Shown: one piece after another, positions 17,406 through 25,241 of the stretch
How the letters are laid out: each line of letters begins with the position of its first letter
How positions within the stretch are numbered: the first letter of the stretch is position 1
Source: Promethearchaeota archaeon
GTDB lineage: Archaea; Asgardarchaeota; Lokiarchaeia; Sigyniarchaeales; Promethearchaeaceae
DNA: 54,283 nt
Direction of reading: 5' to 3'
Assembly (NCBI GenBank): GCA_004524545.1
Contig: SDNX01000004.1
Location: 1-54,283 of the forward strand
Notes under the pieces: model-generated
Told to the model about the DNA's origin: nothing
Databases searched by the model: none
Seen by the model: only the letters and a program-made list of their open reading frames with translations
Program-made: the position numbers and the translations under genes

Positions 17406-17914
17406 TGCTTCTCACCAAGAAAAATTTTTTTTATCGAATTATCTAAAATTTCTATCGTGTCCACGAATGGAGTTATATTGTCATTTTTTATTTTTTCTTC
17501 TAATTCGAGAATATAATTCCTTTGGTTAATGAATTGATGGACTAAATTCTCTATGGTTTCATCTATCAAATCACGTACTTCTCTGTTTGTTCCAAAATAT
17601 TTTTTCTTAAAATTTCTTAATTCAGTAATGTACTTCTTAAATATTCGATTTTTTTGTAAGTTTTGTTTCGAAGTACGGGTATTGAAGTAATAGTAAAGCA
17701 CTTCCTCAAGTTTTTTTATACATATTCCTAAGATCTGATTCTGTACATGGTTTAAATTATCACTTAGAGTTTTCTGTATTTTGGTTAAATCCTTATGCAT
17801 TTCTTCAAGTTTAGATTCATATTCCTCCTGTGTATATCTATGAGAAAAATTCGCGACCTTATTTCTTCGGATTTTGCCCAACCTCTCTAAATGAATAATT
17901 TTAAAATTTTTCAT
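17402..17914 (-). CDS. Coiled-coil protein in the AN1-finger operon
   Basis: 170 residues, helical and charged throughout, with heptad-like stretches ([36 protein letters not shown]). No membrane segment or recognised domain. It starts one base after the TGA of the START-like gene, with a GGGGG ribosome-binding site, and its own TGA overlaps the AN1-finger ATG. Coupling suggests the three products act together, perhaps as a complex. Confidence 0.62.
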   Translation of the reverse strand: MKNFKIIHLERLGKIRRNKVANFSHRYTQEEYESKLEEMHKDLTKIQKTLSDNLNHVQNQILGICIKKLEEVLYYYFNTRTSKQNLQKNRIFKKYITELRNFKKKYFGTNREVRDLIDETIENLVHQFINQRNYILELEEKIKNDNITPFVDTIEILDNSIKKIFLGEKQ

Positions 17915-17915
17915 C

Positions 17916-18398
17916 TCATATTACCCCCTTGTCAACTTTCTCCGTGCAAATCTTCTCTAAAATTATTTTTAGTGAATACAAATCTGCATTAACTTCTTTG
18001 AACATCATTTTTTTCAAAATAATTTTTGGCACCTTTTTCAACTGGGGACCTAATAAAGTTATTATATCATTTTTATTTAAGTCTGCATTTAAAATAACAT
18101 TCGTGGTTCCTCGAAATGGAACCAATTTAATATGATAAATGAATGGAATGTAACCGGATGTAGTTTTCATGTTTATCGTGTTAACTGATTTATTAACGGT
18201 CACCTCAAGTAGATTTTCAACAATTTGACTAGGTAATTTTCGAACTATAGAAAAAATTGTAGTATTATCGTCTTTCCTCGAATTGATTTCTACTTGTTTC
18301 ACTGCTGAGTTCCACTCATGCAGTTTTTCCCCGTTAGAAATATAATCTAAAACCGTTTGCAGTATACAATTAATCTTTACTTCTACTCTAATTTTCAT
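17916..18398 (-). CDS. START/SRPBCC-like ligand-binding protein
   Basis: 160 residues with the SRPBCC (Bet v1-like) layout: first strand MKIRVEVKINCILQTVLDYI, the typical helix and EW motif (NGEKLHEWNSAVKQVEINSR), a beta-sheet middle (TTSGYIPFIYHIKLVPFRGT), then a long C-terminal helix (ADLYSLKIILEKIC). This fold binds hydrophobic ligands or cofactors. First gene of the operon with the coiled-coil and AN1-finger proteins. The ligand is unknown. Confidence 0.66.
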   Translation of the reverse strand: MKIRVEVKINCILQTVLDYISNGEKLHEWNSAVKQVEINSRKDDNTTIFSIVRKLPSQIVENLLEVTVNKSVNTINMKTTSGYIPFIYHIKLVPFRGTTNVILNADLNKNDIITLLGPQLKKVPKIILKKMMFKEVNADLYSLKIILEKICTEKVDKGVI

Positions 18399-18663
18399 CT
18401 GGTACTCTCCAAAAATCTTTAATATTAGTTATCATGGATTCAAAAACAATTTTCTATTGTATCTTGAATAAATTTTAAACACTGATAAAAATCTTTAGTG
18501 CTATATAATTATTACATCATAATCTGGCATGTTTCAATATTTTTTAGGCTTTTAATCTGTATAATTACTAAAGAAATTATGAAAAACGCAAAGATAACAA
18601 TACTATGTTGTATACTTATGATTGATAACTTATAAATGTTCTCCCTTCTTGAATAATACAAAA

Positions 18664-18867
18664 GTGATACGCGCATTAAATCCGATTGAATAATTCCAAT
18701 TCCAACATGTATTAGCAAAATTTCCTCTTGATTTAGAAAATGTAGAGCCAAAAAATATCTCGGAATTATCCAAAGAATTGGAAAGTGAGAATCATAAATT
18801 GAAAAAACTACACGAAAAGCTCAAAGGTATTTTTATTAATCAAGATCTACCCTACTCTATGCTATAG
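18664..18867 (+). pseudogene. Remnant of a coiled-coil-ending gene
   Basis: One plus-strand frame reads VIRALNPIE, then TAA (18691-18693), then continues as an open, protein-like frame that includes ENVEPKNISELSKELESENH and KLKKLHEKLKG to a TAG at 18865-18867. There is no start codon for the longer part. The lysine/glutamate coiled-coil ending looks like real former coding sequence. The family cannot be identified. Confidence 0.35.
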
Positions 18868-18890
18868 CCTATTTCTCAAACCACTACGCT

Positions 18891-19050
18891 AAAAAGCCTT
18901 TCTAAACGAGCGTAGAAAGGTGCTTTTTATCGTAGGTGTGCCTAAACCCTATGATTTTCAAAAAAACGACCGTAGGTCGGGTCGTTGACGTTATACGTAG
19001 AAATACGTTAAAAATACATGGTGTTATTGACAATCGAGCCTTTAAGGGCT
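18891..19050. repeat. Cluster of hairpins
   Basis: Hairpin 1: AAAAAGCCTTTCTA (18891-18904) with TAGAAAGGTGCTTTTT (18913-18928), one bulged T, ending in a T-run. Hairpin 2: AACGACC (18965-18971) with GGTCGTT (18980-18986). A short palindrome ACGTTATACGT follows (18988-18998), then AGCC/GGCT at 19037-19050. Hairpin 1 could be a terminator. The series as a whole resembles ends of IS200/IS605-like elements, but no transposase is present. Confidence 0.42.
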
Positions 19051-19182
19051 TAGATAGATGTTGATTAGACAAACTCAGATTCAGAACCAAATTATGGAAG
19101 AAAGTAACCCGAAATAAAAATGGACGATATAGCTATCGAATTAAATATACATCCTAGTAAATGTCAAAGTTTCCATTAAATT

Positions 19183-20532
19183 CTAAACAATAAGATAATA
19201 TAGAATCATAAAGATAATGCTGTTAAAAATATGGTATAGAGTTATTAAACTACCATTTCGTAGCAATGTTTTATAAGTGAATCCTTCAACCTTGTTCTTT
19301 TTGGCTAATTCTAGGCAGATTAGGTCTACCGCAGCGCCTTGAGGGAGAAAATTTGAGCCGATGTTTATGCCAAGAATGAACCCGATTTTAACAAGATTAG
19401 GTATTCCACCTGGTGCTCCAGCATAAAGCTGCTGCAATACCGCAATCATAACAAGTGCTGTCGGAACTTGTGCTAACATCCCTGATAAAATACTTATCGA
19501 TATTAACACAACAATTGCTGCGGCTAATGGATTAGTAGGTATAACTTTTTCAATGAAATTGTTAAGAAATGTAAAAGTACCATTGATTTGCATAGTTCCT
19601 ATTAACAGAAAGGTTGCAAACAAGAAAGAAATTAACTTCCAGTTTACCTTTTTAAGGCTATCAGCAAACTGCTTTCGGTTGAGTATACTAATGAGTGCGA
19701 CACCTAAACCTGCGACTAAATATGCTTGAGGTACAATAATTAATCCTACAATAATTAAACCGAAATAAATCCAATTCAAGATAAATTGCTTTTTATTTAC
19801 AATAACAATTTTGGGAGACATAATTTCGAGTAAAATTGTCTTCTGCAATTGTTCTGGAGGTTTTATCTTTCGAATAAAGATGAGATCCATTCCAACCAAA
19901 GTAAAAAGCAATACCGGGAATACAAATAACGAGAAATTTCCCAAAAACCAAACTGTATCGAGTTCAAATCCTTTAGCACTAGAGATCAATATATTTTCTG
20001 CACTTGAAAAGGGTGTGTAGATAGATCCTATGTTAACTGTGAATGAAATCCCAAAAATATAGGGAGCTGTTTTTATTTTAAGAATTCTGGTTGCTCGAAT
20101 TACTAAGGGTACAAATATGATTGCGATCGTTATATCAGATATTAGAGCTGCTGACAGTGCTGACACAGTACAAATTAAGTAGAAAAACAATCGGTGGTTA
20201 GCTCCAACCAAATGTAAAACTTTTAGCGCTAGAAATTGGAATAATTTGTTTTCTTCGGCTATGGCTACAATGATCTGCATTGAAATAAGAAATATGATAG
20301 CGTCAAATTCCACATAGCTGAGAAATTTAATTAGTGGGTTTTCCTCAGGAATAAATATCACAGGATCTGTCTGATTTCTAAAGAAGAAATACACAATCAA
20401 GCATGCAATCATAGCCGCCAATAATGCGTACACAGCATAATCCAACTTCTCACGGGAGAAAATCAACATCACAAACAAGAAAAGAATTAAACTGCTGATT
20501 ATTGGGATTATAGATGCTATCGAGATCACCAC
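19183..20532 (-). CDS. ArsB/NhaD-superfamily (ion transporter superfamily) permease
   Basis: 449 residues with about eleven or twelve membrane segments. The opening VEFDAIIFLISMQIIVAIAE and VSALSAALISDITIAIIFVP, plus the second repeat around TNPLAAAIVVLISISILSGM and GINIGSNFLPQGAAVDLICL, fit the two inverted halves of the ArsB/CitM/NhaD (IT) superfamily; the NIGS and N-rich hairpins are the substrate-site signature. The substrate could be arsenite, citrate, a dicarboxylate or Na+. No ArsR or other ars gene is adjacent. Repeat copy B lies about 100 bp before the start. Confidence 0.78.
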   Translation of the reverse strand: MVISIASIIPIISSLILFLFVMLIFSREKLDYAVYALLAAMIACLIVYFFFRNQTDPVIFIPEENPLIKFLSYVEFDAIIFLISMQIIVAIAEENKLFQFLALKVLHLVGANHRLFFYLICTVSALSAALISDITIAIIFVPLVIRATRILKIKTAPYIFGISFTVNIGSIYTPFSSAENILISSAKGFELDTVWFLGNFSLFVFPVLLFTLVGMDLIFIRKIKPPEQLQKTILLEIMSPKIVIVNKKQFILNWIYFGLIIVGLIIVPQAYLVAGLGVALISILNRKQFADSLKKVNWKLISFLFATFLLIGTMQINGTFTFLNNFIEKVIPTNPLAAAIVVLISISILSGMLAQVPTALVMIAVLQQLYAGAPGGIPNLVKIGFILGINIGSNFLPQGAAVDLICLELAKKNKVEGFTYKTLLRNGSLITLYHIFNSIIFMILYYLIV

Positions 20533-20632
20533 GAAAAAGACTTCAAAGTGGAAAAGGACAAATTGCGGGTTATCAGATGTAATTTTGGGTACTATATTAA
20601 ATTAAACATAAGTACATTCATTTTAATAGTCA

Positions 20633-20689
20633 ACATCTGTGGAGTGTAATACAATATTTTTCATCCAATTTTCCTAATTTCCCAGATGT
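20633..20689. repeat. 57-bp inverted-repeat element, copy B
   Basis: Second copy of the element at 16979-17035. The conserved blocks are ACATCTGTGGAGTG, the central TATTTTTCATCCAATTTTCC, and TTCCCAGATGT. As for copy A, it lies upstream of a minus-strand gene (the permease) in the same orientation. Confidence 0.66.
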
Positions 20690-20743
20690 ATAAAGGGCTA
20701 TATAGGATATCACGGGGTAGGTTTGGACTAATACTAAGAAACC

Positions 20744-21394
20744 TCATTTCTTAGATTTGCGACCATGCATTTGCAGCCCATATCCAACAATCCAGGTGAT
20801 CACAATACGAAGATAAGGGACATCTGGGAAGTGTCCGTGGTCTTTAACATAATCAATAAATGGCTTTCCGGAATCGTCATGATGCGCGAATAGTCCTGGT
20901 TTTACTCCATCAAATTCAATTATAGGCCAGTTTTTTCGCTCACACAAGTCTTTATCAAATGCTACGTTAGCCTCGACCCATTTCCCACCTAAAAACAGTT
21001 CTGTATAGCCATGATAGAGAAATCTATCGTTTCCTACATATTCTATGTATTTTTTTGATGTCATATGGTTGATTATATCATTAAAATGAAGACGAGAAGG
21101 AATCCCGATTACTCGAGCAAGGGCTGCAAGTAAAACCGCTTTTTGAATGCAAAATCCATATCCCCGATCTAACGTCGCTGTAGCTTTCAAGTTCTTCCTA
21201 TTATAATATTCATTATTATATTTGACAACATACTTAATCTCGTCTCTAACAAAATAGAACAGTTTTATGCCCTTTTCGATGTCATTTTCATCCGGAATAT
21301 TTCGCACCAACTCACGGGCTTTCTCAACAATTGAAGGTTCATTGAAATTCATATAATATGTCGATTTCAGATATTTTCGATGAGCATGCTCCAT
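20744..21394 (-). CDS. Transglutaminase-like cysteine peptidase-fold protein
   Basis: 216 residues. The core is at residues 75-145: GYGFCIQKAVLLAALARVIG with nucleophile C82, then RFLYHGYTELFLGGKWVEAN with H128. The third triad position, four residues after the Trp, is N143 instead of the usual Asp (WVEANVAFD). The fold covers transglutaminases, peptidases and amidases. No signal peptide, so it acts in the cytoplasm. The substrate is unknown. The Asn could still support catalysis, as in papain. Confidence 0.78.
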   Translation of the reverse strand: MEHAHRKYLKSTYYMNFNEPSIVEKARELVRNIPDENDIEKGIKLFYFVRDEIKYVVKYNNEYYNRKNLKATATLDRGYGFCIQKAVLLAALARVIGIPSRLHFNDIINHMTSKKYIEYVGNDRFLYHGYTELFLGGKWVEANVAFDKDLCERKNWPIIEFDGVKPGLFAHHDDSGKPFIDYVKDHGHFPDVPYLRIVITWIVGYGLQMHGRKSKK

Positions 21395-21508
21395 ACCCTA
21401 TCTAGACCTTTAGCATTCTTTATCTTTTCTTCCCCATAATCTGTAAGATCCGACATGCTTTTCAGATTTAAGTGAAATTTTCTTAAACTTCGAACGATTG
21501 AAGATTCT

Positions 21509-22093
21509 ATGAAAGAACTACTTGTGTATGTGTATGATACCTGTGTGGTGACAGAGGTTTCATTATTAACATGGTGGGTAAATTCAGAAGATGAATTTAA
21601 TATTAGAACAATTTCTGAAACATTAGATCCCGTAAAAACCACGGATGGTTTCATACTCAAACCAGAAGCTACAATTGATGAAATAAAAATAACAGAAAAT
21701 GTTGCAGGTCTCGTAATTCCAGGAGGATACGATATTTCCCTAAGTGAGTCTTTAGGAGCATTAATTACAAAGTTACATCAAGAAGGAAAAATTTTGGGAG
21801 CTATTTGTGCGGGACCGACGTTCCTTGCGTACGCGGGAGTGTTAAAAGATGTGATCTACACAACTACTCGCTCACCAGAGAGATTCAAAGAATTAGGATT
21901 GCCTGATCCTTTTGACTGGGATAGTAAGAAACCTGAAAGCATAAGAGTAGTGCGAGATAGCAACATTATAACTGCAACAGGGGCAGCTTTTGCAGATTTT
22001 GCGGATGTGATGTTTGATGCTCTAGGGCTCTATAGGGGAGATGATGATAGAAAATCTATTTTGAGTGATTTTTCTCCTCATTGGAAATATTAA
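21509..22093 (+). CDS. DJ-1/PfpI superfamily protein
   Basis: 194 residues. The class I glutamine-amidotransferase-like fold shows the nucleophile elbow GAICAGPTFLA with C100, the preceding GLVIPGGYD strand-loop, and E16 near the N-terminus (VTEVSLL), matching the Glu-Cys pair of DJ-1/PfpI. Family activities include chaperone, protease-like and glyoxalase functions. ATG 21509 starts just after a purine-rich stretch. Divergent from the transglutaminase-like gene. Confidence 0.82.
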   Translation: MKELLVYVYDTCVVTEVSLLTWWVNSEDEFNIRTISETLDPVKTTDGFILKPEATIDEIKITENVAGLVIPGGYDISLSESLGALITKLHQEGKILGAICAGPTFLAYAGVLKDVIYTTTRSPERFKELGLPDPFDWDSKKPESIRVVRDSNIITATGAAFADFADVMFDALGLYRGDDDRKSILSDFSPHWKY

Positions 22094-22201
22094 GTGGGTT
22101 TGTATTCTATACAGTTTTTTTATCTCTTCTCTTTTTTGTAAACCCATACTCACGGAACATGAATGAGTTTTTGAATCAGTCAACATTACTCCATTTTAAC
22201 G

Positions 22202-23779
22202 ATGGAAAAACCAACAGTTGCACTCTTTGGTTCCTCTGGCACAATGGGAATAAAAGCTTTTGAGGAATTATGGAAACGCAGAGACAAGTTTAATATTTCG
22301 ATATTAGTCCGCCCTTCAAAAAAGAACAAAAAAATATTTCGATCATATGAAAAAATCGTTGGAATGAAGCCTATTCCATCCACAGGGATGTCTGAGAAGA
22401 ATGGATTTAAAATAGTATGGGGGGATGTCACTATCTACGAAGATGTCAAGGAAACCATCCGTCATGTAGATTGGGTTCTAAGCTGCCTAGCCTTAATATC
22501 TCCCACTGCAGATTACTGTCAAGAAGAAGCACATGCAGTTAACACAGAAGGAATTAGAAATATTATAGATGCAATTGAATCCGAACCTAATGGGTCAGAA
22601 CGAATCAAATACATTCACACAAGTTCTGTCGCTCTTACAGGTGACCGAATGGGTCCAGTTCGATGGGGAAGAATAGGAGATCCCGTATTTCCATCAATTT
22701 ATGACTATTATTCAGTTACCAAAATAGCTGGAGAACGTCTAGTTTTAGAATCATCAATTAAACATTGGGCAGTCCTAAGGCTAACTTTCATAATGCCTAC
22801 AAATTTTGCTAAAGTGTATAGTCTTTTAGATCCTATTCTATTTCACATGCCATTGGACACATGTATGGAAAACACGACAGATCGCGATGCAGGCTATGGG
22901 ATTGTCAATAGCTTAGAGATTCCCAACGATTCTGATTTTTGGAGGCGTGTATACAATTTCGGAGGAGGTCCCGAAATGCAGTGCACTGGTTATGAATATG
23001 TGAATTTATCTATGGGAATCAATGGAATGTCAAATATAGAGGCAATCATGGACAGAAAGTGGTTCGCGCTACGAAATTTTCATTTACAATTGTATGAAGA
23101 CAGCTCGGTACTGAACGATTATCTTCATTTCCGACGAGATACGCTTGAAACTTGGAAGGAGAGCATAATAAAAGATATGCCGGGAGCTTTACGATTGGTT
23201 CGTTGGTTAGCTTTAAAGATTCCAGCAATTCAAAGACTCATGGATAAAGTTGCAAGAAAAATGATGAAGAACCTTGCAGAAAATCATCGAAATGGAACTC
23301 GTTATTGGTTTAATCATGGAAATGAGAAACGAATAGTAGCGTTTTTCATAGATTATGAGATCTATGAAGCAATTCCTGGTTGGGATATAGAGAGGCAATG
23401 GGAAACTGTTAGAAATATGGAAAAAAGGAAAGTAGACCATGGATATGATGAAGGAAAAACTCATTTGGATCTAACAGACTTACAAAAAGCAGCTGAATTT
23501 CGAGGAGGAAAAATACTCTCTACCGCGTGGAATGGAGACATGTTTAAAACACTAGAATGGGAATGCTGTTTATTACATAAATTCACAGGAAAACCCAACA
23601 CTGTTCTAAAAGCAGGACATTGGTGTCCCGAATGTGCTCATCCGCCATGGAGACATAATGAGATTGCAAAGAAGAATCCATTTTTTGCGCAAATTTGGTA
23701 TGTGATGCACGATAAGGAAGAAGAAGATGTCTATACCTTAGCAGAATGCCAAGATATTGAAAATGCCCATCTAGATTAG
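22202..23779 (+). CDS. Extended SDR (NAD(P)-binding epimerase-like) with a Cys-rich C-terminus
   Basis: 525 residues. The first 300 form an SDR-type domain: the dinucleotide loop ALFGSSGTMG, the strand VDWVLSCLALIS, KYIHTSSVALTG, then the catalytic YYSVTK (YxxxK). The last 150 residues are a separate part with a helical segment and a Cys/His cluster (WECCLLHKFTG, GHWCPECAHPPWRHNEIA) that looks metal-binding. The substrate is unknown. The long C-terminal extension is not seen in ordinary epimerases. Confidence 0.72.
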   Translation: MEKPTVALFGSSGTMGIKAFEELWKRRDKFNISILVRPSKKNKKIFRSYEKIVGMKPIPSTGMSEKNGFKIVWGDVTIYEDVKETIRHVDWVLSCLALISPTADYCQEEAHAVNTEGIRNIIDAIESEPNGSERIKYIHTSSVALTGDRMGPVRWGRIGDPVFPSIYDYYSVTKIAGERLVLESSIKHWAVLRLTFIMPTNFAKVYSLLDPILFHMPLDTCMENTTDRDAGYGIVNSLEIPNDSDFWRRVYNFGGGPEMQCTGYEYVNLSMGINGMSNIEAIMDRKWFALRNFHLQLYEDSSVLNDYLHFRRDTLETWKESIIKDMPGALRLVRWLALKIPAIQRLMDKVARKMMKNLAENHRNGTRYWFNHGNEKRIVAFFIDYEIYEAIPGWDIERQWETVRNMEKRKVDHGYDEGKTHLDLTDLQKAAEFRGGKILSTAWNGDMFKTLEWECCLLHKFTGKPNTVLKAGHWCPECAHPPWRHNEIAKKNPFFAQIWYVMHDKEEEDVYTLAECQDIENAHLD

Positions 23780-23787
23780 TATATTTC

Positions 23788-24354
23788 TCATAATTTTTGC
23801 ATGATTTTTATGCCTAATTCTTTAACTTTATTCATCAATATCTTGTTTTTCCTTATATCACCAATATCCATTGCAGTACCATGGATTATCTCTTTAATTT
23901 CTCCACCTAGATAATTGAACATGGTTTTCAGTGCATTAATTGCATTAATAGCACCAGAATCATGTTCATCTGATCCACCATATACTAGAATACCAGCCAT
24001 TATTTTTCCCCCTAAAGGATTGCCTTTCATTCCAAATAGTGCATACATCCGATCAATAACTAATTTCAATTGTGCACTGTACATAAACCAATAAATGGGA
24101 GCTGCAAAAACCAATCCATGAGCATCCAATATTTTACCATATATATCTTTCATATCATCCTCTTGAACACACATCCCATCCTTATTTCTCATGCATGAAT
24201 CACATGCGCGACATGGGTTAATATTTAGAGAGTTAAGTGTCAGTATTTCTGTTTTTCCATTTCTATTCTTGATAACTTCCGCAAGGCTGTCACATAATAC
24301 AGCAGTGTTTCCCTTTTTCCGAGGACTACCATTGAAAATGAGTATTGTATTCAT
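23788..24354 (-). CDS. NADPH-dependent FMN reductase / iron-sulfur flavoprotein
   Basis: 188 residues. The flavodoxin-like fold opens with ILIFNGSPRKKGNTAVL (FMN phosphate loop), and FAAPIYWFMYSAQLKLVIDR is the second FMN-binding segment. Between them NPCRACDSCMRNKDGMC provides four closely spaced Cys, as in archaeal iron-sulfur flavoproteins (Isf), which bind a 4Fe-4S cluster and pass electrons to small acceptors. The partner is unknown. Confidence 0.8.
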   Translation of the reverse strand: MNTILIFNGSPRKKGNTAVLCDSLAEVIKNRNGKTEILTLNSLNINPCRACDSCMRNKDGMCVQEDDMKDIYGKILDAHGLVFAAPIYWFMYSAQLKLVIDRMYALFGMKGNPLGGKIMAGILVYGGSDEHDSGAINAINALKTMFNYLGGEIKEIIHGTAMDIGDIRKNKILMNKVKELGIKIMQKL

Positions 24355-24383
24355 TTAGTACCACATCAATGATCAGTAGATAG

Positions 24384-24394
24384 CTTATTTATAG
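24384..24394 (+). promoter_or_regulatory. TATA box near the start codon
   Basis: CTTATTTATAG, centred about 28 nt before ATG 24417, again consistent with a nearly leaderless transcript. Confidence 0.45.
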
Positions 24395-24416
24395 ATTGAG
24401 TAAGTAACTAGATAAT

Positions 24417-25097
24417 ATGAAGAAAGGTGCTAAAATCGCTTTAGTTACTATATTAATCCTCGTTGTTCCTTCAGTTGGATTGTTGGGATACAAAATCATC
24501 CATGATCTTTTAAGTGATGATGAAAACGGATGGTTTAATCCCCCATTTGATAACGAAGGGCGGTATGATGATTCTGTTTTGAACAATATGACAGTGATTT
24601 ATGAATCCCAATCGGATATAGTAGCATGGAATGAAGGATTTTCTGCAAGTGATGTGTGTCCTTGGGGGTTTAAGCATGAGGGATTGGATTATTTCTTTGT
24701 CAATGATTCAGTAGTATTGGCTGCAGCACCGGGAAAAGTAGTGGATATTGAATATCGGGATAATGGATTAACATATGATAATCGATATTGGGTTACTGTA
24801 CATATTCAATTTAATGAAACTGTGGAATTTAGCTATAATTTCGAATCGTGGACAAATAAAACCTCCGATTGGGAAAACCAACAGTCAATGATATCAGTTA
24901 TGACTGGTGAGTGGGTAGAGCAGGGTCAAGAAATTGGTCGATTTCTAGCAGTAGGGGGAGGTGCACATATACATTTTGATGTGATCGAGGATAACCAAAA
25001 ATTTTGCCCTCAGAAATATCTCTCGACAACCTCTTATAATGAGTTACTCTCTTTAGTTCACTCCTATCACCCTACGTGGGATCTCTGTTATCCATAA
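24417..25097 (+). CDS. M23 (LytM)-type metallopeptidase-like, membrane-anchored
   Basis: 226 residues. N-terminal membrane anchor or signal (residues 5-24, IALVTILILVVPSVGLLGYK), then an extracellular domain. The M23 zinc ligands are present: H87-x3-D91 (FKHEGLDYF) and H184-x-H186 (AHIHFDV), with the turn VVLAAAPGKVVDIEYR between them. M23 enzymes cut glycine-rich or peptidoglycan peptides. Archaea have no murein, so the target may be a surface protein or a competitor's wall. Intact ligands make activity plausible. Confidence 0.72.
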   Translation: MKKGAKIALVTILILVVPSVGLLGYKIIHDLLSDDENGWFNPPFDNEGRYDDSVLNNMTVIYESQSDIVAWNEGFSASDVCPWGFKHEGLDYFFVNDSVVLAAAPGKVVDIEYRDNGLTYDNRYWVTVHIQFNETVEFSYNFESWTNKTSDWENQQSMISVMTGEWVEQGQEIGRFLAVGGGAHIHFDVIEDNQKFCPQKYLSTTSYNELLSLVHSYHPTWDLCYP

Positions 25098-25184
25098 TGG
25101 AGATAAGAGTAATCAAATGGGAAAAAGACCCAACCCATAGGATTTATGTAGTCTATAATAGTCCACAGAATTGGTGGCATAAAG

Positions 25185-25196
25185 CTTTATATATTT
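25185..25196 (+). promoter_or_regulatory. TATA box for the CDF fusion gene
   Basis: CTTTATATATTT, about 50 nt before ATG 25242. The expected leader is roughly 25 nt. No clear ribosome-binding site is seen. Confidence 0.4.
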
Positions 25197-25241
25197 CTGT
25201 TGGCATTTACTAGCCGTAGCTAATAAGCCGGTACATTTATC

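Larger units (their letters stand above)
18399..19182. other. Degraded intergenic region with hairpins
   Basis: 784 bp without an intact gene. It contains a coding remnant (18664-18867) and several hairpins between 18891 and 19050. AT-rich, with many stops in all frames. It looks like decayed sequence or the edge of a lost mobile element. Confidence 0.45.

Noticed and set aside
16890-17446. Several short plus-strand ORFs (75, 71 and 67 codons)
   Set aside because: Poor composition, no ribosome-binding sites, and they lie over the repeat or antisense to the AN1-finger gene.
18512-18751. 79-codon minus-strand ORF with one hydrophobic stretch
   Set aside because: It overlaps the coding remnant on the other strand, has no promoter or ribosome-binding site, and the hydrophobicity follows from AT-rich sequence.
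20820-20830. Third copy of the repeat end (ACATCTGGGAA)
   Set aside because: Only 11 bases match and they fall in the coding sequence of the transglutaminase-like gene. Probably chance.
21367-21660. 97-codon minus-strand ORF opposite the DJ-1/PfpI gene
   Set aside because: Shadow of the plus-strand gene with Ser/Thr-rich, non-protein-like sequence.
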